Assembly (NCBI GenBank): GCA_029931535.1
Contig: JAQPZY010000620.1
Coordinates: forward strand, 1-64,000
Reading direction: 5' to 3'
Origin: Margaritifera margaritifera
Lineage: Eukaryota; Mollusca; Bivalvia; Unionida; Margaritiferidae
Length of the DNA stretch: 64,000 nucleotides
Shown here: positions 23,573 to 35,148 of the stretch, in pieces
Layout of the letters: each line of letters starts with the position of its first letter
Numbering within the stretch: the first letter of the stretch is position 1
Translations under genes and position numbers: made by a program
Notes under the pieces: model-generated
Database searches by the model: none
Seen by the model: the letters and a program-made list of their open reading frames with translations, nothing else
What the model was told of the DNA's origin: nothing

Positions 23573-24159
23573 TTATAGATAATCTTCCACAATGAAGCAA
23601 GGTTGAGTTATTAAGTAGAAAAAAAGTAATTTTTACGAAAAGTATAAAATCACACATAGCTCATAGAAAACACAAATAATAGGCAATAATTTGATATTGG
23701 AATTATGAAACTCGTTGACTAATTTCCAGTTTTTGCTAGCCTTTACGAGCAAATTCATTTCATAACTTCAATATCAAAATCATTACCCGTTTGAGACCCT
23801 CTGTATATACATCCTTAAGGTGTATTTAAACATCCCTTTAAGTTCTAGACAATCTAATGAAAACTTTAAGAGGATTCGATCAAAAATTCAAATCGCTGTA
23901 TCTTTTAAAATAAAATAACATCAGATGCATATTTTAATTGTGTATGTAATGGTTACATCAAGGTTTAACACAATCTGGTGAAACCAGTAAGACAAGGAAA
24001 TGCTACTAGCTCACTATGATAATATTAACTGCTAGGCAAAAATAATAAAAAAGTTCACATTTTTATATTCGTTTTTAACAAATTAAAGGAATTATATCTT
24101 CACGTTATATATTGTGATTCTATAACGATTGATGACATTGGCATCAAGCTGTAAGAGGA
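23573..24159. other. AT-rich sequence, nothing recognised
   Basis: No gene or repeat noted between the 38-bp and 36-bp arrays. Mirror 36625-37210. Confidence 0.35.
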
Positions 24160-24885
24160 GTTGATTATACTGTACAAGGTAGGTACTGACATAGGCGTGA
24201 TGATACTGTCCAAGGTAGGTACCGACATAGGTGTGATGATACTGTACAAAGTAGGTACCGATATAAGCGTGATTATACCATACAAATTAGGTACCGACAT
24301 AAGCGTGATGATACTGTCCAAGGTAGGTACCGACATAGGCGTGATGATACTGTCCAAGGTAGGTACCGACATAGGCGTGATGATACTGTACAAAGTAGGT
24401 ACCGACATAGGTGTGATGATACTGTACAAAGTAGGTACCGACATAGGCGTGATTATACCATACAAATTAGGTACCGACATAGACTTGATGATACTGTACA
24501 AGGTAGGTACCGACATAGACTTGATGATACTGTACAAGGTAGGTACCGACATAGACTTGATGATACTGTACAAAGTTGGTACCGACATTGGCGTGATGAT
24601 ACTGTACAAGGTATGTACCGACATAGGCGTGATGATACTGTACAAGGTATGTACCGACATAGGCGTGATGATACTGTACAAAGGTACCGACATAGATGTG
24701 ATGATACTGTACAAATTAGGTACCCACATAGGCGTGATGATTCTGTACAAATTAGGTACCGACACAGACGTGATGATACTGTGCAAATTAGGTACCGACA
24801 TAGGCGTGATGATACTGTACAAGGTAGGTACCGACATAGGATTGATGATACTGTACAAATTAGGTACCGACATGGACGTGATGAA
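24160..24885. repeat. 36-bp minisatellite open on both strands (left arm, about 20 copies)
   Basis: The repeat unit runs 'gatgatactgtacaaggtag' then 'gtaccgacataggcgt', with most units keeping the GGTACC palindrome. Since 36 is a multiple of three, both strands carry long open frames: plus 24161-24961 (266 codons, repeat 'MILYKVGTDIGV') and minus 24100-24888 (262 codons, repeat 'ITPMSVPTLYSI'). Simultaneous openness on both strands, no flanking gene structure, and a mirror copy with an altered array argue for a non-coding minisatellite rather than a repeat protein. Confidence 0.95.
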
Positions 24886-25634
24886 CATAAAAAGACGGAC
24901 TAGTGGACCTGATCAAGTATGGCCCCCACCAAATGTTTGGTACGCGCGTACTAATACATAGCTTTCATAAATTAGACGTGAAATGGGTTAAACTTAAACC
25001 TTAATTGGCATTTTAAATATATACTGTTTGTATCAAGAATGTTAAAAAAGTTGACTTTTTATAGTCTTTTATGCAATTTGTCTATGTATATCGCGTATTT
25101 TATGCACAAAAGAGTTAACTTTTCATCCTAATTTGCTTTGTGAATCAGTTTAGATTTGCTAAATCTTTAGTGTATAGTATACTTTGAAGAAGAGTTTGCA
25201 GGGGACATGTTGGAGAAGAACAACAAGCGAAGTAATGGAAAGCGTGCGAGTTAGTGCAAGTCTTTTTCTGTGCTCTTTCCACTCAATCCGTTATTACCCT
25301 GAGGCCTTTAGTCTTCAATTTTTGATTCCATGTTATTATATCCAATACGATATACTACCATCCTAGACGAATCTCTTGTTAAAGACTTGACGAAAAAACA
25401 AAACGGCAATTTTGAAATCAATGTCACGTGAAATATACAAGACAGCTATAATTTAGCCTGTTATTAAATGGTAAAGAGAGACACACTTAAGCCTATTAAA
25501 CACCTCCATAGATTATGTCATAATAAATATGGCATTGTTGCACTTGATTCATAAATACCAAATATGGATACTATAATTTAAGGCAAGTCTTGACACAGCT
25601 CTTAGGTTTACGAAAATATTCTGAGGTTACTGAC
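24886..25634. other. AT-rich sequence, nothing recognised
   Basis: A small plus frame 25184-25366 (60 codons) is identical in the mirror copy (35418-35600). No domain or start context supports a gene. Confidence 0.3.
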
Positions 25635-25762
25635 TTCAAGGCAGCACGAATCTAAATGTACTATTTCACATTCGCTTTAATAAACAAAGCTTGTTAAGTT
25701 CAAGGCGGCACGAATCTAAATGTACTCTCTTACATTCGCTTTAGTAAACAAAGCTTGCTGAT
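25635..25762. repeat. 64-bp tandem duplication (left arm)
   Basis: Copies at 25635 and 25699 share 'ttcaaggc.gcacgaatcta' and 'acaaagcttg'. The inner end of the palindrome arm lies about 90 bp further on. Mirror about 35021-35148. Confidence 0.85.
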
Positions 25763-25958
25763 ATTTCAAAAAGTTTCTTTAAAGCGGCTTGTTTTTTTTT
25801 TTGCAGTACTTTATAGAAATTATTTAGATGAAAAGCACGGCAGTCGATGGAAACGATTCAATGGTTTAGATAAATTATCGCGAATAGTTTGCAAATGAAG
25901 CCACCATACAAATTATTTTAGACGATTTTCATATCTATTTGTGAGAACTTTGTTAACA

Positions 25959-25959
25959 A

Positions 25960-25997
<38 letters not shown>
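25959..25997. repeat. (AAT)n microsatellite in spacer
   Basis: About 13 trinucleotide units. The sequence just before it ('gacgattttcat.tctattt') is repeated at 27468-27510, where a less regular A-rich tract follows, so the two are diverged copies. Confidence 0.9.
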
Positions 25998-25998
<1 letters not shown>

Positions 25999-26189
25999 TT
26001 TTCCACCTAACTGCAGATGGAACACAGCAATAGATTTAATTATTACTAAATTCAGGACATTCAAGAAATAGCATTGAGACAACACCGTGATTTCCTGTCA
26101 TGAATATGACTTAAATGAAAATTAATGATTCAAATGTGTTTTCAATTTGATATACATGTACTAAGGTAGGACGTGTAGGTTCTAAATGT

Positions 26190-26872
26190 GATAGTAGTTG
26201 TGTAATCCTGTCAAGATGATGGTGTTGTGTAATCCTGGCAACATGATGGTGTTGTTTATATAATTGTAGTTGTGTAATCCTGGCAACATGATGGTGTTGT
26301 TTATACAATCGTAGTTGTGTAATCCTGGCAACATGATGGTGTTGTTTATACAATTGCTCATTTTCCTTTGGCACAATAACTGTACAATGAGTTGTGTAAT
26401 CCTGGCAACATGATGGTGTTGTTTATACAATTGCTCATTTTCCTTTGGCACAATAACTGTACAATGAGTTGTGTAATCCTGGCAACATGATGGTGTTGTT
26501 TATACAATTGTAGTTGTGTAATCCTGGCAACATGTTGGTGTTGTGTAATCCTGGCAACATGATGGTGTTGTTTATACAATTGTAGTTGTGTAATTCTGGC
26601 AGCATGATGGTGTTGTTTATATAATTGTAGTTGTGTAATCCCGGCAACATGATGGTGTTGTTTATACAATTGTAGTTGTGTAATCCTGGCAACATGATGG
26701 TGTTGTTTATACAATTGTAGTTTTGTAATCCTGGCAACAAGATGGTGTTGTTTATATAATTGTAGTTGTGTAATCCTGGCAACATGATGGTGTTGTTTAT
26801 ACAATTGTAATTGTGTAATCCTGGCAACATGATGGTGTTGTTTATACAATTGCTCATTTTCCTTTGGCACAA
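26190..26872. repeat. 45-bp minisatellite in spacer (about 14 units with variant units)
   Basis: The standard unit contains 'gttgtgtaatcctggcaaca' and 'tgatggtgttgtttata'. A longer variant carrying 'gctcattttcctttggcac' occurs three times (about 26354, 26432 and 26850), twice in succession, giving a partial higher-order pattern. On the minus strand the 45-bp period keeps frames open (26358-26975 and 26435-26914), producing a 15-residue repeat with 'YKQHHHVARIT'. A pyrimidine-rich tract (26905-26962) follows. I regard it as satellite DNA, not a His-rich protein. Confidence 0.92.
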
Positions 26873-26904
26873 TAACTGTACAGTGAATTGCAAATTGCAT
26901 TTTT

Positions 26905-26962
26905 TTCTCTTCATCCTCTTCCTCCTCCTTTTTTTCTCCTTCTCTTATTCTTCTTCTCCTTC
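26905..26962. repeat. Pyrimidine-rich CTT/CCT tract
   Basis: An impure run such as 'cttcatcctcttcctcctcc' adjoining the 45-bp array. No other features are seen to about 27440. Confidence 0.75.
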
Positions 26963-27549
26963 GATATAACACCAATTATCTACTCCACTTCTCATTGCTG
27001 CATTAACCAGCACCAGAACAAGCACAACTACTACTTTAGCTACATGAGTGAAAGGTAGACAATTTTAAAAACCATGTGCACCTTAATTTTCATTCAAAAA
27101 ACTAAAGTTCCTCCAGATAATCAATGAATGGATTGTTCCTTTCATGCCCACTTCTTCAAATAGCTTATTCAACTTGATTCTGAGATGAACTGTCTAGGAC
27201 TTGCTGCTCATCAGCAGTTGAATCATTATTTGCATGTCTTGTTTACACGTATATTCTAAGAAAAAGAAATATTACATATACCTGCACTATTTTTACAAAG
27301 TACTGGAACTTGATAAAAATGAATTATATGTATTTAAATCACCAACCAATCGGAAGAACAACCGGTTGAAAATTCTCTTATCATCACGAGTTCATAGTAT
27401 TTGAAAAGTCTGGCCCCTTTGTAAAGTTTAAAATAGTACTATTGGGGGTTTTTTTGGCGTGATTTTAGACGATTTTCATCTCTATTTTTGAGCATTTTGT
27501 TAAAAATAACGATAAAAAAAATATAAGTACTAAATGATTAACTAATAAA

Positions 27550-27700
27550 ATCCAATTCAAGAAAACAAAAATGGTAAAATGGAGATCAATTCCTTAGTAT
27601 GCTGGATTTTTTTTTATGAGTTACTTCCCTTGATAATGACACTATTATTGATCCTGGTGCAGCCGACGCTTGCTTATTAGTATTTTTATAAAAGAAATTT
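27550..27700. repeat. Diverged direct repeat in spacer, copy 1
   Basis: Aligns loosely with 27940-28080. Shared pieces are 'aaatggagat', 'gtta.ttcccttga', 'cctgg..cagc' and a trailing poly-T/A segment. The 'acttccctt' core is the reverse complement of the mollusc-like 'aagggaggtaa' motif seen at 13867. Confidence 0.5.
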
Positions 27701-27939
27701 TTAAAAAATATTCAAAAGCCGAATAAGAAAAGTATCGGTAAATGAGACGATTTATGGCCCACTTGTAAAATTAAACAAGTACTATCTTTAACCATGCACA
27801 TTATATCATCACAAAGAGAAATTTGGTATCTCGTCGTGCACAGCTAGTGAGCTAGCACAATGAACGGCACAGCAGCGGAACACAGACGCTGAGTGTCAGT
27901 CTTTGCAAAGTCACAACACAAAATAATATGAAATGTTGA

Positions 27940-28080
27940 ACGCAACATACATAATGGGAAAATGGAGATATATACCTTCATGTGGGGCTTATGCTGTCAT
28001 CAGTTAATTCCCTTGAAAGTAGTGTAGATGCTACCACTCCTGGCCCAGCTGAACCAAGATTTCTTTTTTTTTCTAAAGGT
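27940..28080. repeat. Diverged direct repeat in spacer, copy 2
   Basis: Second copy of the block at 27550-27700, including 'gttaattcccttgaaagtag' and 'ctcctggcccagctgaac'. It probably derives from a SINE-like dispersed repeat. Confidence 0.5.
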
Positions 28081-28227
28081 TTTCATAAATCTATATTACA
28101 ATGAAGAAAAGTGAGAAAGTCAACAACTCTATAAATAAAGTATTTCATTGACTCTCCTTTGCTTAAAACAATTCTAAAAAATGACTTGCACGCTTAAAAA
28201 TATATTTGAAAAAATATACGTATTTAA

Positions 28228-28345
28228 AATGAATCACAAACGCTCTGCGATTAAAATTTACTTAGTTACCAAAATAATAAGCTCCGCGATGAAAATAATA
28301 TGCTCCGTGATCAAAATTACGAGCTTTGCGATGAGAAAAATGTTT
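28228..28345. repeat. Approx. 21-bp tandem motif 'gctccgcgatgaaaat'
   Basis: Four diverged units are spaced about 21-40 bp apart: 'gctctgcgattaaaat', 'gctccgcgatgaaaat', 'gctccgtgatcaaaat' and 'gctttgcgatgagaaa'. Related motifs occur in reverse orientation at 30378-30478. Confidence 0.7.
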
Positions 28346-30377
28346 GAAATTTCGCCATGAAATGCAAAATTTAAAGTTAAAAGTTTCTGTGTGGAGGCAG
28401 CAAGCAACCCTGCCATCTGGAATTCTCAATGGAGGAGGAGGTCTTACGTGGGATTCATGCACGAGAGTTGTATGATAACATGGTAAAGTAAATAAGTAAA
28501 TAAGCTATAGGCTGATACAACTTAGTAAAAGATACTTGAGAATTCACCATGCCATTATTTATTACAGAATGTCACTATAAATCTCACTTCAAAGCAATTA
28601 AGCTAAGGGGGCGCTCTACAGATAATAAGTGCTTCTGAGAGAGTGACAGGTGTAAGATGAAGTTGTTTGCATTTGCAACATGCACATTGGAGAGAATGTT
28701 GGCATACCTCTATGCTACTTTCATGTACTGTGGCTGAAATTTCTTTACATATTGTACTTGTGGAAACTGGACATGATCTAAGCACACAGCATACAGAAAT
28801 GGCCGCTCCAAAGTACTCGAACAATCAACCAGAATTTGTCAAAAGTACACTATTTTCAGCAGTTATGAAAATAGGGAAACAAATTTTGTCAGAGTAGTCA
28901 ATACCAGCCTCTGAAAGTACAATGAATGAATTACAAAATATATAAAAAGTAAAAAAAAGTTATCGACTCCTTTTTTTTAAATTTACCTTAGAAGTCCAGA
29001 AAGTGAAAATTACCAAGCGGAGCTAGCAGTTTTTTGAGAGGTGCACATCTTAAGTAAGACCAAGTTGTATACTCTATAACCCAAATTGCACCCAGCAATC
29101 TTACACCAAAATAAAGGGAATTCAAAGTTCTTTTAACAATATCTAAGATATACAAGGTCTTTTTTAAATAGCCAGGACAACCAGTGAGGAAAACCTGGCT
29201 AATTATTTTTCTTTAAAAATCTAACCCTATGCAAAGTACGAAACTGGAAAGTGCAACCTAAAAGACTAAATCTCACCGAATGCTACTCTTTGTCGCTAAA
29301 TGGTACAATTAGGAGCAATTGTAACTTTGAAACTAAGTATACGTTGAGAGTGAACAATAAGAGCACTGCTTAGAATGACATCAAAATAAAATCTAAATAC
29401 TGATCTAAAAACCAGTCTGTTACAAGATAGGGCCACCATCTATATTGTTTATCGAAGAAATGCTTAAATTGCTCATACCCATCGTTGTCTGATATCAAGA
29501 TATACTATTTAATTGCACATGGTTTGTTGTCGGATAAAATTTGCCTTAGATAAAATACGTCTAGACATTAGAGACTCAGCTTGTAAGGACATATAGCCTT
29601 GTGCTTTCTTAATGACTTATTGCTTCTGAAAACTTGTCCAAAATAAGTGCAGCGTTTAATGTCTTACATACAATTCGTAACGTGTTAAAATTCATGTTGC
29701 ACTGTACAGACGAAACAATTCAGTTCTTTTACAGTTTTGATAGAGAAGGATCTTGCTATGATACCAACTGAAACAATTGCAATTATCTCCAGATTTGTGT
29801 AGATCATGTATATTGCTTGGTACAGCCTGTCCAGTTACGTCACTCTTCTAGGTAGATGCTACTTTATTAAGTATATGAAAATGAGCTATCTGAAGTCTTC
29901 ATAACTGAGCTAGTTAAATAGTTATGTATGCTAAAAAGACACTTGTCATAAATTTGTTTTCAAATACCAGCCTCTCCGTATACATATTTCTACCCATGGG
30001 GGTAATTATATCGGAAGTGCACCTCTTACCGCTCCAATAGGGGGTGGGTAGATAGTCACTTTCGTATAGCCATTCTGTTTATACAGTACGCTATATGACT
30101 TTGTTCTCACCTCGTAATCAGACTTTTAGCTCCGTATATTCTATTTATCTTGCTATCAGCAATATAAATGATGAGCTCCTAATTATAGTCCTTTTGATTT
30201 CCAGGTTGCTTCGTGCGTTCACATGCTATCTCTGGCTCAGTTGTATCAAACAATACCATATGTACTTGTTTATTTCACCTTTTTGTCACTTAAGACCATC
30301 TCCTTCCTAGGTTACCCCATGCGTTCACTTAGCATGGTTTAATTTTGCATTTCATGCCAACATTTCAAAGATCTTCC
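28346..30377. other. AT-rich spacer sequence, no gene seen
   Basis: Two overlapping open frames near 28603-28897, one on each strand, are short and lack any family signature. No tRNA, repeat or splice-supported exon was recognised in these 2 kb. Confidence 0.3.
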
Positions 30378-30478
30378 TAATCGCAAAGTTCATTATTTTC
30401 ATCGCAGAGTTTAGTGTTTACCCGTAACTTATTTTTTGGCCGCGGGGTGTATTTTAATCGCGGACTTTATTTTAATCT
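30378..30478. repeat. Inverted counterpart of the 'gcgatgaaaat' motif
   Basis: Contains 'attttcatcgcagagttt', 'ttttaatcgcggacttt' and 'ttaatc', the reverse complement of the motifs at 28228-28345, together with 'ggccgcggggtg'. The pair makes a small inverted repeat with about 2 kb between copies. Confidence 0.6.
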
Positions 30479-30835
30479 GGGTTTGTTTCTTTTTTAGTGA
30501 CATTCTATATGGATCGAGGTAATGTTTGAAACTATTTTGTGTTATGCCCTTCAATTGTAAGCGTGATCATTTTTTTGCAACCACTTTCTAAACAGATAAT
30601 GCTTTTCTTCATCTATAATCGGGCTTCTTTTAAAATGTTGAAATGATTCATCGTGCATAACTCCATTTATCGCTAATATACTTCTATCTTTTCTTTGTAT
30701 CATGTAAAGTCTGATAAACCTTTGTTGATTCCATTGTCAGACTACCTTCTAAGTTGTTGATAAGCTGTACTTGAATTGAGTTTCCTGTGCTTTTTTTCAA
30801 AACCCGCTCACCAGAATTTGATCAATTATGATATA

Positions 30836-31265
30836 AAGCATCCTGGCATAACTGGATTTAACATTTGTACAAATGATGGCGATCTACCATCAAATATGAT
30901 TGCCATTACTAAAAATAGAAAACATTTGAACAACCTCACAGAAACTGCTCAACAAACTTTGACCATCTGTAAAAGGAAGTATTGTTGCATGAAGGGCTTT
31001 CATATGTGCACAAATAATGACAACGCGCCATCATATATGGCAACCATTACTAAAAGTAGTAAAACCTGTAAGCAACGAATTCTGAAAAGCCGCGCAACAT
31101 AATTTAACAAGATTTGACAGAAAACATGCTATCTTTTCGACAAAAAGATTCCTTGCATATAATATCCTTTCAATATTGGACAACATAACGCTGATGTGTC
31201 ATCAAATATGGATGAAGATGCCAAAAATAATTGGAATAAATGTTTAAAGAAGCAACGAAATTGAC
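30836..31265. repeat. Three diverged tandem copies (about 150-190 bp period)
   Basis: Blocks at about 30845, 31005 and 31175 share 'acaaatgatggcgat.taccatcaaatatg', 'ccattactaaaa' and a following A-rich segment with 'aagcaacgaa'. This explains the internally repetitive plus frame 30776-31102 ('CTNDGD...', 'CTNNDN...'), which I do not accept as a gene. Confidence 0.6.
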
Positions 31266-31808
31266 TCTTGGCCAACTGATCTTGCATTTGTCTGTTGAGC
31301 TGATGTTAGCAAGGTGAGCGATCTCTGTCAGAATTTTGTCACACATGCCTCTACCAATACCTTTCTGAATCCGAATATTGGCAAGGTACAATGTTGAAGG
31401 TAGCATTTGGGGATTACATACTTGTGCATATTGAACTAGTCTTTTATGCACGGTAATGTCTGTGATATATGAATACTATCCTTCACAATGAAGAGTGTGA
31501 CCTGAGCAACACAATAGTAGCTCTATCGTGACTACTCTAGTCCTATTTGTTGAGAAGTCGTGCGTGATCAAAATATGTGCAGAGGACATGAGAGGACATT
31601 GAAGGACACTGCATAAAACTACACATAAATCGTAAACATTAAATGAGTTTTTGAGTATCAGTCAGTCCGTCTGATCTCCACATTGAAAAATCGGTCAAAG
31701 AATGTAAAAACTCAGCGATTGTATAAGGATGAATACCCATCTGAAACACTGCGCAATCATTCTGTCATCTTGCTCTCATGCATTTTTCCAGTGTCATGCC
31801 CTATTATG

Positions 31809-31812
<4 letters not shown>

Positions 31813-31868
<56 letters not shown>
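31813..31868. repeat. (TA)n microsatellite in spacer
   Basis: TA run of about 56 bp, ending in 'catatatag'. The stretch from 31870 to 32820 shows no gene. It contains a short GC-rich patch (32225-32280, C-rich on the plus strand). Confidence 0.93.
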
Positions 31869-32819
31869 TAGACACACCATGTGATAATTCCTCTGTGCAA
31901 TTAGTTCCACTGCTGTTAACGAAAATTGGAAGACATTATTTACATGAGGCCAACATGCACATATTGTTCTGTCGCAGTGTTCTGATTATTTATTTAGAGT
32001 TATGGTCCATATGTTGATGAATTGCCCCAGGATCACCGACAGAAATTCAGGGCCCTTGGGCAGAGCAGTCATGTTCCCCAAAACTAGTTTAATTTTTTGT
32101 ATATAAAAACCAGTGTACATTTTTGCATATAAAACCTGTAGTAATCTACCATAACTATTGCAAGGAACAAATTTTTATATTTACTTAAAGATTAATTTAT
32201 TTTTCATAACCGAGTTAACAACGGGCCCCTGGGCAATTACCCGCCCGCCCACCCACCTCCACCCCCTCTCTGGGGGCCTGAATTGCCCTGAAACTTTGCA
32301 GATATTTATTGGCATGGGGCCACAGTGTGTATATTGTTCCTTCATTATGCTCAGATATTTTAATAGCAGCAATACACCACCTACTATTATTGCTATATCG
32401 TTTCCTTGAACTAGTCCTCTGTCCAAGGTGAATATTCCCATTTCCCATTAGTAAATGGAGGTCTAGAACAAAAACTTTATCCAAGTCTGATTCCCATGCT
32501 ATTTTCGTCTTTTGGAACATCTTCTATCTTTTCCATGGACTTCATGTGGTTCTCGTGTCTCTGGGCGCTTGAGTCTTTTGGTGTATCTGTCAATCATGTA
32601 CAATTTGCATTGCAATTAATATTTTTTCCCCAGTCCTTGCACAATTTGTGCTGATCTATGTCCCTTTTTATTACATCTGAGCTTTTTTAGTTCCTCACTA
32701 GAGAATCGGTGCTTCGATTTTTATTCCTCTTAGTAATCGGTGCTAATATAAGTTTTTACATGTCCATTTGTTATTTCAGTTGTTTATTTTTGTATTTCCT
32801 TTCATCTATTCATTATGTC

Positions 32820-34932
32820 TCAAGATGTGGGTAAAATGAGGCTATAAAAAGCCCCTTGGGACACTCACCCACCTGTCCGGCACGCACTTCGTGTGCTCTC
32901 ACAGAGATATGTCCTTTTGTTCCCTTTGGTTTGAAGAGGTGTGGCCGAAAGCCGCTGTGCCTATAGGAATAGGAGGAAGATACCCGCTTACTCCTCTTTT
33001 TCACAGGAATACCTCCCTATTCCCAGGAGAGGTGAACGTTACTTCCCGATGTAGGGAAGCCGCCAGGTCCTGTAAAAGAGGGGTTCCTGGCTCTTTCCAG
33101 GGTGCGGAAATCGCCCACCCATGAAAGGAAGGAAGCTGTCAGCTCTAGTGATGGGAGGGATCTTTGGTGGAGGGAAGTCAGCAACACTCTGTAGCGGGTC
33201 CTGCTTTTCCGACGTAAGGGAAGTGCACTCTTCTTCTCACTCAAGTATACCCGTTTACAGATCAATGTTATGTCGTTCATCGGACTTGAGTTCCCCAAAT
33301 ATAGACTCCCTCGTCAGGTCTTCATTGTCTGATTGAAAATTGGCCATTGATAAGTCACCAGTCACCGCGTGCCGGGTACCGGTCATGGGTCACCGGGCAT
33401 CAAGTAATGCATGAAGTACTGGTCACTGGGTGTCTGTCACTAGGCACCGGTTGATATCCTTACCTATGTTACCGTTCCATACCTATGGGGAATAGGCTTC
33501 ACCTGTTATTGGAAAGGCATCGGATCGACACTACCCCCACAACTTCTCTATATTCCCGTTGAACCAGAACAGGGTTTGGGGACTACCACCACCTGGTAGT
33601 GCGTCAGCCATACCTCCCTTTCCTCCCAAGACAAGATTCCCATGGCGTAATGAGTCCTCAGTCTGGGAAAGCCACATAAACTTCCCAAGTCCTCTGGCTT
33701 CGTTATCAAAAGGGGGTGGGGCACCCACCTCCTCCTGTGTCGAAAGGGGATTGTCAATCCCCTTCTCCAAAGAGAAAGGCACATTAAGTTATTCATGTTC
33801 CTCCCCATGAGCAGAAGCAGGACGATGGACTCACAATCATAAAGTCCTCTTCTCTAAATAAGGAGAGATAAGGGATAGCCATGTCTTGCCCCAAGAGCGT
33901 AGACAAGATGACGAACTCACAATTTTGGTAGACGCAAATGAGTTCCCAGAAGACCGGGTTCCATCTGACCCTTCTTTTTTGGGGCCCCATTTTGTCCCAC
34001 CCTATAAGTCAGGTGACCAAGAACGAAGAAGTTTAGACTTTCGAACAAGGCGGTAAATGAGTTTTACTGCCCTCTTATAGATCTATGCCCAAAGCTCTCA
34101 GATGATTGTCTCCAATTTGGAAAGGATCTCCAGGGTGCATTCTAAAAGGGACCTTCTGTTAGCTCCAACTTAGCGATGGTTAGGAAGTTTACATATAAGT
34201 TGTCTCGAGGTCAAGAGATACCCAGACAGTAGAAGGGGTGGTCTGTCCCCCGTTATATACTTCTGCCGCAAGTTTCTGTCTCCATTCACAGCGTCCATTA
34301 ACGTTAAACCCCCAGCCTTGGACTCCGGCTCTTTCCAACTGGGTATATTAGTAGGGACCTTTGACAGTCTCTCTGTTAAGTCTCGCGAGGCTTTGGAACT
34401 CAAGGCTTGTATGCCTAGTTATTATAGCCTCCAATGCTGATTTTTTATCAGCTTCAGTCTGTTGAAGGAGGAATCATTGACTCTGGCCAGTTTGCAGAGA
34501 TTATTGGAGGCCATTGCGATGACATAGAGACAAACACACTCTCTGCCAAGCTTCTGTACATCCGCCTTGGGAACATCAAAAGTTTTGCTGGAGCACAGTA
34601 AAAAACCTTTTGAGAGCTGTCCGGCTTAATTTAGAAAAGCTATTTATAGGGCTCATTCCTACAGTGGCCTCACAAGATTTGAGGGATCAGCAGCACTGGA
34701 CGTGGTCCCATGCCTGATAAACAGTCAAGAAAATGCCCCTTTCCTGAAAGGTTGATGGGTTCTCCTCCCAAATGTTTTAAGCACAGGCCACAGCAAAACC
34801 ATCAGACCCATTTTATAACTCCCTCTCGCCCATTTTTTTCATGACTGGCACCCACTCCTACCAAGTCTCCTTTTTCCAACTGTCCAGTAGGTACCAGACT
34901 GGTCGTTTTCAAAGGCTTGATCAGACCTCACA
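32820..34932 (+). other. GC-richer decayed coding-like block, probable mobile-element remnant
   Basis: Base composition changes sharply here. One plus frame (from 33121 to about 34050) runs roughly 310 codons with only about seven stops. It is Ser/Pro/Arg-rich, with pieces such as 'WGLPPPGSASAIPPFPP' and 'DELTILVDANEFPEDRVPSD'. Around 33350-33450 is an irregular 'gtcacc(g)gg' repeat. The layout (TATA box, GC-rich, acidic/Pro-rich first ORF) is reminiscent of the first ORF of DIRS-like retroelements, but I find no RT, RNase H or recombinase here and do not claim the family. The block ends exactly where the right palindrome arm begins, so it is probably truncated. Confidence 0.35.
32843..32850 (+). 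promoter_or_regulatory. TATA-box-like sequence
   Basis: 'ggctataaaaagcc' sits at the left edge of the GC-richer block, about 270 bp before the Met codon at 33121. It is a consensus-like TATA box in a plausible place, but there is no evidence of transcription. Confidence 0.25.
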
Positions 34933-35020
34933 CATCGACTGCCGTGCTTTTCATCTAAATAATTTCTATAAAGTACTGCAAAAAAAAAAAAACAAGCCGC
35001 TTTAAAGAAACTTTTTGAAA

Positions 35021-35148
35021 TATCAGCAAGCTTTGTTTACTAAAGCGAATGTAAGAGAGTACATTTAGATTCGTGCCGCCTTGAACTTAACAAGCTTTGT
35101 TTATTAAAGCGAATGTGAAATAGTACATTTAGATTCGTGCTGCCTTGA
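35021..35148. repeat. 64-bp tandem duplication (right arm)
   Basis: Mirror of 25635-25762. It lies about 90 bp inside the right-arm boundary, after a poly-A run at 34980. Confidence 0.85.

Larger units (their letters stand above)
25850..34932. other. Palindrome spacer (about 9.1 kb)
   Basis: Unique sequence between the two arms. Its left two-thirds are AT-rich with a 45-bp minisatellite and several diverged direct repeats. Its last 2.1 kb are distinctly GC-richer. It has no counterpart elsewhere in the window except the short repeat motifs listed separately. It holds no convincing gene. Confidence 0.9.

Noticed and set aside
24161..24961. A 266-residue repeat protein of 12-residue units
   Set aside because: The opposite strand is equally open, the period is a multiple of three, no flanking coding or splice structure exists, and the array drifts freely between arms.
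26358..26975. A His-rich 205-residue repeat protein on the minus strand
   Set aside because: It is explained by the 45-bp minisatellite. A second frame is also open, and there is no gene context.
30776..31102. 108-codon plus frame as a gene
   Set aside because: Its internal repetition follows three diverged tandem copies that continue beyond the stop codon, and there is no domain.
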